Assembly (NCBI GenBank): GCA_025963815.1
Contig: JAOQAA010000439.1
Location: 1 to 9,728 of the forward strand
Reading direction: 5' to 3'
From: Capsulimonas sp.
GTDB taxonomy: Bacteria; Armatimonadota; Armatimonadia; Armatimonadales; Capsulimonadaceae
Length of the DNA stretch: 9,728 bases
Shown piece after piece: positions 1 through 6,683 of this stretch; position 1 is the stretch's first letter, and each line of letters begins with the position of its first letter. The notes under the pieces were generated by a model. It was given only the letters and a program-made list of their open reading frames with translations, ran no database searches and was not told the DNA's origin. The translations under genes and the position numbers were made by a program.

Positions 1-103
1 GGTCCACACGCTCGCCGTCGCGCATCCGCTCCGTGTTCACGAAGTCCAGACACAGTGCGTTGCCCAAAAACAAAAACCGGCTCGTCGCTTCCGTCGTCTC
101 CAT
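1..103 (-). CDS. CGNR zinc finger / ABATE-domain regulator (5' end only)
   Basis: The minus strand from position 103 reads METTEATSRFLFLGNALCLD, then FVNTERMRDGERVD, and stays open to the window edge (34 codons). The pattern FLFLGNALCLDFVNTE is what I know from the N-terminal ABATE domain of CGNR zinc-finger proteins, a family of putative stress-linked transcription regulators in which a C-terminal CGNR-type zinc finger is thought to bind DNA. That C-terminal part lies outside the window and cannot be checked. The start is supported by an AAGAGG Shine-Dalgarno at 116-111, seven bases before the ATG, and by a TATAAT box at 129-124. The gene is divergent from the DUF1348-VOC operon, and the shared spacer carries palindromes, so it may regulate itself and that operon; this is inference from position only. 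Confidence 0.75.
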   Translation of the reverse strand, partial: METTEATSRFLFLGNALCLDFVNTERMRDGERVD

Positions 104-123
104 CGGTAGTCCTCTTAATCTCC

Positions 124-129
124 ATTATA
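124..129 (-). promoter_or_regulatory. -10 box for the divergent CGNR-type gene
   Basis: On the minus strand this is a perfect TATAAT. At 17-bp spacing the -35 position (152-147) reads GTGGTG, a poor match, so the promoter may be weak or activator-dependent. The predicted start near 117 would leave a leader of about 14 bases that just includes the AAGAGG ribosome site. The -35 region overlaps the palindrome at 150-162, so a protein bound there could affect both divergent promoters. Confidence 0.45.
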
Positions 130-149
130 ACCTCTAACCGTTAAAACAC

Positions 150-162
150 CACTTGACAAGTG
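150..162. promoter_or_regulatory. 13-bp palindrome, candidate operator over the -35 box
   Basis: CACTTGACAAGTG is a perfect inverted repeat (CACTTG / CAAGTG) with a single central A. It contains the TTGACA -35 hexamer (153-158) of the rightward promoter and touches the -35 position of the leftward one. A dimeric repressor bound here would block RNA polymerase. Part of the symmetry is contributed by the TTGACA itself, so chance is not excluded. The regulator is unknown; the divergent CGNR-type protein is the nearest candidate. Confidence 0.45.
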
Positions 163-181
163 ATCATTCCCGGTACATAAT
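153..181 (+). promoter_or_regulatory. sigma70-type promoter of the DUF1348-VOC operon
   Basis: A perfect TTGACA (153-158), exactly 17 bp, then CATAAT (176-181, 5 of 6 consensus). The surrounding spacer is markedly AT-rich against a GC-rich window. The predicted transcription start falls near 188, giving a leader of about 50 bases that begins with the inverted repeat at 187-218 and ends in a strong Shine-Dalgarno. Confidence 0.75.
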
Positions 182-186
182 GCTTA

Positions 187-218
187 TATAACCATCAATA
201 ATATTTTTAATGGTTATA
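187..218. promoter_or_regulatory. 9-bp inverted repeat at the predicted 5' end of the operon mRNA
   Basis: TATAACCAT (187-195) and ATGGTTATA (210-218) are perfect inverted repeats separated by 14 AT-rich bases. The left arm lies at the predicted transcription start and the right arm ends eight bases before the AGAGGAG ribosome site. It could be a second operator, or a 5' stem-loop affecting mRNA stability or ribosome access. The sequence alone does not decide between these. Confidence 0.4.
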
Positions 219-240
219 ATATCACAGAGGAGCAAAGACG

Positions 241-654
241 ATGACATCGGCGATTCGTCCTCCCTTCACGGAGGAGACCGCACGGGCGAAGGTTCAGGCG
301 GCGCAGGACGCCTGGAACAGCCGCGATCCCGAGCGCGTGGCGCTTGCCTACACGGAAGATTCTCAGTGGCGCAATCGCGACATCTTTCTGCAGGGCCGAG
401 ACGCCATCAAGGCGTTTCTCACCGCCAAGTGGGCCAAGGAGCTAGATTATCGTCTGATGAAGGAGCTCTGGGCCTTCCATGGCAACCGCATCTCCGTGCG
501 CTTCGAGTACGAATGGCGCGACGCCGAGAACCAATGGTATCGCAGCCACGGCAACGAGCACTGGGAATTTGACAACGACGGCCTGATGCGGCGCCGCGAC
601 GCCAGCATCAACGACACTTTGATTTCCGAATCCGACCGCCGCTACCGAAACTAA
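241..654 (+). CDS. DUF1348 family protein (NTF2-like / SnoaL-like fold)
   Basis: The 137-residue product matches the pattern I know for DUF1348 proteins almost end to end: an N-terminal RPPFT, [28 protein letters not shown], then [19 protein letters not shown] and [16 protein letters not shown]. The family is usually annotated as nuclear transport factor 2 family protein. It has the small cone-shaped alpha+beta fold, is cytoplasmic (no signal peptide here), and its biochemical function is unknown. The start is supported by AGAGGAG at 226-232, eight bases before the ATG; an overlapping frame opening at 210 has no such site and no recognisable product. The gene is complete, of usual family length, and followed after 21 bases by a VOC-family gene with its own Shine-Dalgarno, so the two are probably co-transcribed. 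A small-molecule detoxification or stress role is a guess from context. Confidence 0.9.
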   Translation: MTSAIRPPFTEETARAKVQAAQDAWNSRDPERVALAYTEDSQWRNRDIFLQGRDAIKAFLTAKWAKELDYRLMKELWAFHGNRISVRFEYEWRDAENQWYRSHGNEHWEFDNDGLMRRRDASINDTLISESDRRYRN

Positions 655-675
655 ACTCACCAGGGAGACACGACC

Positions 676-1137
676 ATGACCACTGCGATACAGCCACGAA
701 TTCAGACCGGCCACGTTGGCGTCAACGTGACCGACCTCGCCCGCGCCCAGGCGTTCTACGAGAGTGTCTTCGGCTTTGAGACGATCAAAAAGTCGACCGA
801 GAGCGGCCGCGAGTACGCTTTTCTCGCCGAAGGGGAAACGCTGGTGCTGACGCTCTGGCGGCAGAGCGAGGGCCGCTTCTCCAAGTCGTCGCCGGGCCTG
901 CATCACCTTTCGTTCCTCGTCCCGGACATCGACGCCGTCCGCGCGATCGAATCCAAAGCCCGCGCGGCCGGCGCAACGTTCGCCTATGAAGGCGTCGTGC
1001 CGCACGCCGAGGGCGCCCAGTCGGGCGGGATCTTCTTCGAAGACCCGGACGGCGTGCGCCTGGAAGTGTTCACCACAACCGGCGCCGGCGAGCAGGCCGC
1101 CCCGACCGAAGGCGCGCCAACGTGCGGGTTCTTTTAG
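676..1137 (+). CDS. VOC family protein (glyoxalase/dioxygenase fold)
   Basis: The 153-residue product shows the vicinal-oxygen-chelate layout of two beta-alpha-beta-beta-beta modules: GHVGVNVTDLARAQAFYESV (residues 12-31), GLHHLSFLVPDIDAV (74-88) and FFEDPDGVRLEVF (120-132). Candidate metal ligands are His13, His76 or His77, and Glu130, the usual H/H/E positions. It ends in APTCGFF, a tail I recall from a subgroup of these proteins. VOC enzymes include glyoxalase I, ring-cleaving dioxygenases and antibiotic-binding proteins; the residues seen do not identify the substrate. No signal peptide is present, so it should be cytoplasmic. GGGAG at 663-667 lies eight bases before the ATG, and the 21-base gap to the DUF1348 gene indicates an operon. 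The gene is complete, and a palindromic repeat begins 33 bases after its stop. Confidence 0.9.
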   Translation: MTTAIQPRIQTGHVGVNVTDLARAQAFYESVFGFETIKKSTESGREYAFLAEGETLVLTLWRQSEGRFSKSSPGLHHLSFLVPDIDAVRAIESKARAAGATFAYEGVVPHAEGAQSGGIFFEDPDGVRLEVFTTTGAGEQAAPTEGAPTCGFF

Positions 1138-1170
1138 GGGAGAGGCCCTCACCACCCAGCCCGCCCACGA

Positions 1171-1383
1171 GTGACCTACCCCGGCCTTCGCGCCACTCCT
1201 CCTGTGTTACACCCACCCCGGCCTTCGGCCACCCCTCCCGCAGCTGGAGGGGAATGGACTAGTAACGCAGACGGCTTGCGTCAGCACAGTTCTTCCAAAC
1301 CCTTCCCGTTGCGGGAGGGGTGGCCCGAAGGGTCGGGGTGGGTGTAACCCGGAGGGGGCGCGCGAAGCGCGGGGATAGGTCAC
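1171..1383. repeat. Palindromic repeat element, copy 1 (one long imperfect hairpin)
   Basis: The element starts with GTGACCTACCCC and ends with GGGGATAGGTCAC, which are inverted copies of each other. Inside, the left arm (about 1171-1252) pairs with the right arm (about 1300-1383) almost throughout, including GTTACACCCACCCCG (1206-1220) against CGGGGTGGGTGTAAC (1334-1348). This leaves a central segment of about 47 bases with a small inverted repeat, ACGCA/TGCGT. The arms also contain nested mini-palindromes such as GGCCTTCGGCC. The core (1206-1348) recurs at 6489-6630: about 99 bases from the left arm into the loop differ by only three changes, while the right arms diverge more. No convincing coding frame and no clear target-site duplication are visible. 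It is best described as a REP/MITE-like non-coding element, ending only ten bases before the next start codon. Confidence 0.85.
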
Positions 1384-1393
1384 TAAAAAACAC

Positions 1394-2794
1394 ATGACAC
1401 TCACACGACGCGATCTTCTCAAACTCGGCGCCTTCACTATCGCGGGCGCAAATCTCTTCCCCTCCCCGGCGTTCGCAAAAACGCCGGAGAAATCGCCGCT
1501 GCTTGGCGAACGTTTCTTTACCTATATCGGCTTCGTGCGCGTCAACCAGATCGAGGTGCGGCGGGATAAAAACATTGGCGAGGACGAACGGAGCGCCAAC
1601 ACGCCGGAACTGGCGCAGCTCATGCGCGACTCGTTCGGCAAGGCGTTTCCCGGCGGACGCATGACGTGGGGGATCAGTTGGTTAGCCCTCACCGACCAGA
1701 CCGAACAGTACGTTACCATTCGCAAGATGCTCGCGGGCTTTCATCGTGACTTTGGCGACGAAATCACGTTTCTCCCAGGCGGCTACTTCGCGCCGATGTA
1801 CAACACGCGCGACGAGATCAACCAGGCGATCCACGAGTCGCTCAAGCTGATCGAGGAAATGGTCGGCGGCGGCTACCGGCCAAAAAGTCTCGTCGCTGGC
1901 TACATGGACTCCGCGAACTTGGAATACCTGGCGAAGCGCGAGGGAATCCATGTCTGCCAGGGCAGCATCTGGAGCCAGCACAGCATCGATAACGGCGATG
2001 GCGACGGCTCGGTTTCCTACCCCTACTACCCAAGCAAAGAGCACTTTCTCAAGCCCGCGCAGGGAAAGTCAGACTTCATCGACTGCGTCAACCTGGACGG
2101 ATGGACCGTCGATTTCCTTTCGGGACGGTCGGACGGCTTTTCCCACGGCAACTCCCGCGTGGGACTCGGACCGATTGAGACGATCAATAACCATGGGCTG
2201 GAAATCGGCCTCCAGGAACAGCTCCACACCACGTCGATCCACTACGACGACGGCTTTTCCCGGAATGGCTTCGCGTGGCTGACCGCGATCTGGGAAGTCT
2301 CCCTCGTACAGATCCCAAACCTCGCCCCGTCGCTGGTCATCTACGGAGACACGGTGCGCAAGAAATGGCCCGGCGTCAAGGCCGTCACCGTCGGCGAGTT
2401 CGGCGAAGCATGGCGCGCCCAATTTCCCGACAACAAGAAATGGGACTACCAATTTGACGAAATCGGCTCCGGGATCGAAGGCTCGGATATCGACACCGAG
2501 ATCTACTGGTACATGAACCGCGAATTCCGGCTTGCGCTGACCCGCAATCGAGAGCCGAACAGCCGCTGGATGGTCATCGACTTCACACGCTATGACGTCC
2601 CGGCCTCCGAGCCGCAGGACGCCGGTCCCGACAAAAACGTGCGCGAATGGAGCCTGATGAACGAGATCAATCAGAAACGCACCCGCGGCGCGCAGGACGA
2701 GCCCCGGCCGCTGACGGAGCTGTCGGAGAGCAATCAGGCGCTGATCCGTAAGCACTATCCTAAGTTGTTTCACCCCATCCCCCCGCCGAAGTAA
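1394..2794 (+). CDS. Tat-exported DUF3863-type protein, suspected glycan-active
   Basis: The 466-residue product begins MTLTRRDLLKLGAFTIAGAN with a twin-arginine motif (TRRDLLK, residues 4-10), a short hydrophobic stretch and a probable cleavage after AFA (residue 28), so it is likely folded in the cytoplasm and exported by Tat. The mature part matches what I recall of the DUF3863 family and its companion C-terminal domain DUF3864, especially GYMDSANLEYLAKREGIHV (169-187), WSQHSIDNGDGDGSVSYPYY (193-212) and FIDCVNLDGWTVDF (228-241). The pattern of acidic, His and Asn residues and the alternating strands and helices recall polysaccharide-deacetylase or GH57-like barrels, but no catalytic residues are established. 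The start lacks a good Shine-Dalgarno: the nearest AGG (1377-1379) is 14 bases upstream, inside the palindromic repeat. Its neighbours are secreted glycosidases, so a role in glycan processing is inferred. It appears complete. Confidence 0.8.
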   Translation: MTLTRRDLLKLGAFTIAGANLFPSPAFAKTPEKSPLLGERFFTYIGFVRVNQIEVRRDKNIGEDERSANTPELAQLMRDSFGKAFPGGRMTWGISWLALTDQTEQYVTIRKMLAGFHRDFGDEITFLPGGYFAPMYNTRDEINQAIHESLKLIEEMVGGGYRPKSLVAGYMDSANLEYLAKREGIHVCQGSIWSQHSIDNGDGDGSVSYPYYPSKEHFLKPAQGKSDFIDCVNLDGWTVDFLSGRSDGFSHGNSRVGLGPIETINNHGLEIGLQEQLHTTSIHYDDGFSRNGFAWLTAIWEVSLVQIPNLAPSLVIYGDTVRKKWPGVKAVTVGEFGEAWRAQFPDNKKWDYQFDEIGSGIEGSDIDTEIYWYMNREFRLALTRNREPNSRWMVIDFTRYDVPASEPQDAGPDKNVREWSLMNEINQKRTRGAQDEPRPLTELSESNQALIRKHYPKLFHPIPPPK

Positions 2795-2803
2795 ACTTCG
2801 GCG
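2784..2803 (+). terminator. Stem-loop across the DUF3863 stop codon
   Basis: CGCCGAAGT (2784-2792) and ACTTCGGCG (2795-2803) are perfect 9-bp inverted repeats with AA between them, and the TAA stop codon (2792-2794) lies at the apex. The GC-rich stem could end or stabilise the upstream transcript just before the GH106 promoter. There is no T-run after it, so it is not a canonical intrinsic terminator. Confidence 0.4.
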
Positions 2804-2808
2804 ACCAC

Positions 2809-2837
2809 TTGCCAGAACCGCACGGGTCTGATAGAAT
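2809..2837 (+). promoter_or_regulatory. Extended -10 promoter of the GH106 gene
   Basis: TTGCCA (2809-2814, 5 of 6), exactly 17 bp, then TAGAAT (2832-2837, 5 of 6) preceded by TGa (2829-2831), the extended -10 signature. Transcription should start near 2843-2845, only five to seven bases before the ATG at 2850, leaving no room for a Shine-Dalgarno. The same arrangement recurs before the GH3 gene. Confidence 0.7.
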
Positions 2838-2849
2838 GTCTTCACCCAA

Positions 2850-5800
2850 ATGAAATCCACGACATCGATCCGACGCGCATCTCAAATATCCCTTACACTT
2901 GCCTTCATCGGCCTCGCCGGATACACGATACAAACCCAAATGAAACCCAAAACACTTAACCATCGCGCGCGTCACGCCGCGCTTGCACTTGCCGTTACCA
3001 CTCTCGGCGTCGCCATTCCGGGGATCGCGCCGGTTCGCGCCGCCGCGCCGGATTTGCGGCGCGATTTTGTGTCGCCGCCGGACGCCGCAAAGCCCTGGGT
3101 CTACTGGTACTTCATGGATGGCAACCAGACGCAGGCGGGGATGCTTGCGGACCTGGAGGCCATGAAGAAGGCCGGGATCGGCGGCATGATTGTGCTGGAT
3201 GTGGATATCGGGATCCCGCGCGGCCCCGTGGCGTTTATGAGCCCGCAGTGGCAGAGCGACTTCGCCTATGCGGTGAAGGAAGCGAAGCGGCTCGGGCTGG
3301 AGATCGCGCTTGGGTCCGGACCGGGCTGGTGCGGCGCGGGCGGGCCGTGGATCACGCCGGCGGATTCCATGCAGCATATCGTTTCGAGCGAGACGCATGT
3401 CACGGGCGGCGCGCCGTTTGACGGGGTTCTGCCCAGGCCGAAGCCGCGCACGCCGTTCTTTGGCGAAGGCACGCTCACGGAGAGTCTGAAGAAGCAGTGG
3501 CAGGATTACTACAAGGACGAATATGTGATCGCCTTCCCGACGCCCGAGGGCGGCGAGCGCATCTTTAATGTGGATGACAAGGCGCTGTACTATCGGTCGT
3601 CCTACTCGTCGATGGGCGCCGCGCCGCGCATCCCGTCGCCAATTACGGGGGTAACGGCGCCGGCGGAGGAGTGCATCCCGGCGGGCAAGATTATTGACCT
3701 GACGGGAAAGATGGACGCCGGGGGACGCCTGCGCTGGGACGCGCCCGCCGGGAATTGGACCGTCATGCGCCTGGGACGGACGGCCACCGGACAGACCACG
3801 CGGCCCGCGCCGGAGGCGGGTCTGGGGTTCGAAAGCGATAAGTTCGAGACTTCAGCTTTGGATGTCCAATTCCACAACTTTGAAGACAAGCTCATCGCGC
3901 AGCTAGGGCCGCAGCCGCGCATCGGCAATGCCGGTTTGACCACGCTGCACTTCGATAGCTGGGAAGTGTCGTCGCAGAACTGGTCCACGCACTTCCGGCA
4001 GGAGTTCACCAAGAGCAAGGGATACGATCCTCTGCCCTACCTGCCGGCGATGATGGGGTATGTGGTCGGAACGCCCGAACTGAGCGAACGATTTCTCTGG
4101 GACCTGCGCGACGTGTCTTCGGACTTAGTGGTCGAAAAGCAGGGACGGTACATGGCGGACTACGCACACAAGCACGGCATGCAGTTCTCTGTCGAGCCGT
4201 ACGACCTGAACCCCTCGGCGGACTTAGACCTGGGCAGCGTGGCGGACCTGCCGATGGGCGAGTTCTGGTCGCGCGGTTACAGCCTGCCCGCCGAGTTCAG
4301 CGTGATCGAAGCGACCTCGGTCGGCCACACCAATGGGCGCAAAGTGATCGGCGCGGAGTCGTTCACCGCCGACAGTAATGAAAACTGGCTTCAGTATCCC
4401 GGCTCCATGAAGGAGCAATTGGACTGGGCGATCTGCGCCGGGCTGAATAAGTTCGTGATTCACCGCTACCAGCACCAGCCCGCCTTAGATCAATACCCCG
4501 GCATGACCATGGGGCCGTACGGCGTCCACTGGGAGCGGACCCAGACCTGGTGGGACATGGTCCCCGCGTTCCATACCTACATCACCCGAAGCTGCGATAT
4601 GCTGCGGCAGGGGCTTCCCGTCGCCGATATTCTTTATCTGACGCCCGAAGGCGCGCCCGAAGTGTTTACGCCGCCGACATCGGCGTTCCAGAGCAACAAC
4701 GGCTACGCGGACCGTCGCGGGTACAACTTCGACGGCTGCTCGCCCAAGAATCTCATCGCGCACGCCAAGGTCAAGGGCGGCCGGATCGTCTTCCCGGACG
4801 GCATGAGCTACCAGGTGCTGGTGCTGCCGCAGTGGAACTCGATGACACCCGGATTACTGCGCAAGATCGTCCAGCTGACCGAAGCCGGCGCCACGGTGGT
4901 CGGCGCGCCGCCGCTAAAATCGCCGAGCCTTGTGAACTATCCGGCCTCAGACACGGAGATCAAGACTCTCGCCGCCAAGCTCTGGGGCGCCGAGCCCTAC
5001 GCCGCGACGCGCAAAGTGGGCTTGGGGCGCGTGGTTCTGGACCACGCCCAGTCCGGACTGTCCATGGACAAGGCGCGCTGGATCTGGTTCGACGAAGGCT
5101 CGCCCGCCCAGTCCGCGCCTCCCGGCAAGCGCTACTTCCACAAGACCATCACGCTGACGGGTAAGGTCGCCGCCGCGACGGCGATCGTGACCGCCGACAA
5201 TCGCTTTGATCTGACGGTCAACGGCCATGCGGTCGGACACGGCGATAACTTCCACGAAACGCCAATCTTCGACATCGCGAAGTTCTTGAAGCCCGGCGCG
5301 AATGTGATCAAAATCACGGCGACGAACGACGACGAGGGGCCGAACCCCGCCGGCCTGATCGGGGCCTTCCAGGTGACCGGCGCCGACGGCGCCGTGCAAA
5401 CATTCCAAACCGACTCCAGCTGGCTCGCCTCCCAGTCGCCCCTCGGCGATGGAACTCCGGCGAAGGATCTGGGCGAGCGCGGCATGGGCCCGTGGAGCAT
5501 CAGCGGTCCGAAAGCGGCGATCTATCAGCAGTACGACGTGACGGCGGGCATCCTGGCCGGCATGAAAGTCGCCCCGGACTTTGAGTCCACCGTCCCCATG
5601 CGCTACATCCACCGGAAACTCGCCGACGGCGACATGTACTTCATTGCCAACGGCGACGCCAAAGCGCCCGTCGATGCTGTCTGTTCCTTCCGCACGGCCG
5701 GTCACACCCCCGAGTGGTGGAACCCCGTCACGGGCGAAACGCGCAACCTGGGGTCTTCGTCCGACACGGCCGGCGTCACCAGCATCCCCGTCCATCTCGC

Positions 5801-6407
5801 GGCCGGCGAAAGCGGCTTTGTGATCTTCCGGAAGCCGGCCGCTCCTACCGTCAAACTTGTTGCGCCGCTGCCTCCAGGCGCAAACCTGCCGTCGGAAATC
5901 CTGCGCGCCAACTTCCCAACACGCCGCCCGGTCCTAACACTGAAGGCGCCCTGGACCGTTGCGTTCGATCCCAAGTGGGGCGGCCCCGCCCAGATCCAGT
6001 TCACGTCGCTCGACGACTGGAGCAAGCGTCCCGAGGACGGCATTAAGCACTACAGCGGCAAGGCGACTTACACGACGACGTTCAACGCGCCCGCCGCTCC
6101 GTCCAAGACCGGAACCTACTCTCTGTCGCTAGGAACCGTCAAGAACCTGGCGTCGGTCAAGCTCAACGGCCGTGATCTCGGCGTCGTCTGGTGCGCCCCC
6201 TGGCGCGTCACCGTCCCCGCCGGCGCTCTAAAAGCGAAGGGCAACCAGCTGAAAATCACGGTCGCCAATCTCTGGAGCAATCGATTGATTGGCGACGCCG
6301 GCAAGCCCGAGACCCAGCGTTTTTCACACACAACGTACACGCAGTACAATGCGAACTCGCCGCTGCAGCCGTCGGGGCTGCTGGGGCCGGTGGTGCTGGA
6401 GAGGTAG
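2850..6407 (+). CDS. Secreted GH106 alpha-L-rhamnosidase-like glycoside hydrolase
   Basis: The 1185-residue product fits glycoside hydrolase family 106, whose members release terminal alpha-L-rhamnose from plant glycans and glycosides. Family patterns near the start are KPWVYWYFMDGNQTQAGMLA (81-100), DLEAMKKAGIGGMIVLDVDI (101-120) and SGPGWCGAGGPWITPADSMQ (156-175). Acidic candidates are Glu372 (DSWEVS), Glu471 (GEFWSRG) and Glu503 (GAESFT); from memory their spacing parallels the catalytic and metal-site glutamates of the Bacteroides enzyme BT0986 (E461, E561, E593). A beta-sandwich region begins at RWIWFDEGSPAQ and resembles rhamnosidase accessory domains. The C-terminus (LGTVKNLASVKLNGRDLGVV, then ANLWSNRLIGDAGKP) is the GH2-like jelly-roll. 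Start choice is open: ATG 2850 fits the promoter and resembles the GH3 start, whereas Met31 (2940) begins a cleaner Sec signal peptide ending near VRAAA. Rhamnosidase specificity is a family-level inference. Confidence 0.87.
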   Translation: MKSTTSIRRASQISLTLAFIGLAGYTIQTQMKPKTLNHRARHAALALAVTTLGVAIPGIAPVRAAAPDLRRDFVSPPDAAKPWVYWYFMDGNQTQAGMLADLEAMKKAGIGGMIVLDVDIGIPRGPVAFMSPQWQSDFAYAVKEAKRLGLEIALGSGPGWCGAGGPWITPADSMQHIVSSETHVTGGAPFDGVLPRPKPRTPFFGEGTLTESLKKQWQDYYKDEYVIAFPTPEGGERIFNVDDKALYYRSSYSSMGAAPRIPSPITGVTAPAEECIPAGKIIDLTGKMDAGGRLRWDAPAGNWTVMRLGRTATGQTTRPAPEAGLGFESDKFETSALDVQFHNFEDKLIAQLGPQPRIGNAGLTTLHFDSWEVSSQNWSTHFRQEFTKSKGYDPLPYLPAMMGYVVGTPELSERFLWDLRDVSSDLVVEKQGRYMADYAHKHGMQFSVEPYDLNPSADLDLGSVADLPMGEFWSRGYSLPAEFSVIEATSVGHTNGRKVIGAESFTADSNENWLQYPGSMKEQLDWAICAGLNKFVIHRYQHQPALDQYPGMTMGPYGVHWERTQTWWDMVPAFHTYITRSCDMLRQGLPVADILYLTPEGAPEVFTPPTSAFQSNNGYADRRGYNFDGCSPKNLIAHAKVKGGRIVFPDGMSYQVLVLPQWNSMTPGLLRKIVQLTEAGATVVGAPPLKSPSLVNYPASDTEIKTLAAKLWGAEPYAATRKVGLGRVVLDHAQSGLSMDKARWIWFDEGSPAQSAPPGKRYFHKTITLTGKVAAATAIVTADNRFDLTVNGHAVGHGDNFHETPIFDIAKFLKPGANVIKITATNDDEGPNPAGLIGAFQVTGADGAVQTFQTDSSWLASQSPLGDGTPAKDLGERGMGPWSISGPKAAIYQQYDVTAGILAGMKVAPDFESTVPMRYIHRKLADGDMYFIANGDAKAPVDAVCSFRTAGHTPEWWNPVTGETRNLGSSSDTAGVTSIPVHLAAGESGFVIFRKPAAPTVKLVAPLPPGANLPSEILRANFPTRRPVLTLKAPWTVAFDPKWGGPAQIQFTSLDDWSKRPEDGIKHYSGKATYTTTFNAPAAPSKTGTYSLSLGTVKNLASVKLNGRDLGVVWCAPWRVTVPAGALKAKGNQLKITVANLWSNRLIGDAGKPETQRFSHTTYTQYNANSPLQPSGLLGPVVLER

Positions 6408-6630
6408 TGACCTATCCCGTCGGCGCACATCCCAGGCGTGACCCACCCCGGCGCTTCGGTTGCCCCCGGCGTGACCCACCCCTCCCGGGTTACACCCACC
6501 CCGGCCTTCGGCCACCCCTCCCGCAGCTGGAGGGGGAATGGACTAGTAACGCAGACGGCTTGCGTCAGAACAGTTATTCCAAACCCCTCCAGCTGCGGGA
6601 GGGGTGGCCGAAGGCCGGGGTGGGTAGAAC
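6407..6630. repeat. Palindromic repeat element, copy 2 (right outer arm missing)
   Basis: This copy begins with GTGACCTATCCC, the same terminal motif as copy 1, and its first base is the last base of the GH106 stop codon. The core 6489-6630 is nearly identical to 1206-1348. Its left arm GGCCACCCCTCCCGCAGCTG pairs with CAGCTGCGGGAGGGGTGGCC on the right, a better-matched stem than in copy 1. The right outer arm with the TAGGTCAC end is absent; after GGGTGGGTAGAAC the sequence runs into the GH3 promoter region. It fills most of the 287-bp gap between GH106 and GH3, and I see no gene in it. Confidence 0.85.
6435..6502. repeat. Iterated short unit inside repeat copy 2
   Basis: GGCGTGACCCACCCC occurs exactly at 6435-6449 and 6468-6482, and a variant GTTACACCCACCCC follows at 6489-6502. 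The same kind of unit opens copy 1 (GTGACCTACCCCGGCCTTCG, then GTTACACCCACCCCGGCC). The element therefore seems built from, or expanding by, a short GTGACCCACCCC-GGC-TTCG module. Confidence 0.7.
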
Positions 6631-6654
6631 TGGCGAGGGGGACCAAATCCCTTC

Positions 6655-6683
6655 TTGCCAAATCCCCCAAATTCTGATACAAT
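6655..6683 (+). promoter_or_regulatory. Extended -10 promoter of the GH3 gene
   Basis: TTGCCA (6655-6660), exactly 17 bp, then TACAAT (6678-6683, 5 of 6) preceded by TGa (6675-6677). This is the same -35 hexamer, spacing and extended -10 as the GH106 promoter. The predicted start near 6689-6691 is four to six bases before the ATG at 6695. No Shine-Dalgarno is present, so translation is probably near-leaderless. Confidence 0.72.

Noticed and set aside
215..220. Second TATAAT on the plus strand before the DUF1348 gene
   Set aside because: Transcription from it would begin at the Shine-Dalgarno itself, its -35 position (CCATCA) is poor, and it is part of the inverted repeat; the 153-181 promoter fits better.
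442..1155. Antisense open frame of 237 codons across the DUF1348 and VOC genes
   Set aside because: It spans two well-supported genes and their spacer, and its product is not recognisable.
1330..1358. Four G-runs that could form a G-quadruplex
   Set aside because: They belong to the right arm of the palindromic element, need a long loop, and copy 2 does not keep four runs.
1171..1383. Possible CRISPR array or insertion sequence
   Set aside because: There are no regularly spaced repeats with unique spacers and no transposase gene; the repeat is an inverted, not tandem, arrangement.
2069..2860. Long antisense open frame (263 codons) opposite the DUF3863 gene
   Set aside because: It mirrors codon bias of the GC-rich sense gene, has no recognisable domain and lies fully against a convincing gene.
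4947..5795. Antisense open frame of 282 codons inside the GH106 gene
   Set aside because: Low-complexity, Arg/Gly/Val-rich translation with no family pattern; the sense strand carries a continuous domain match.
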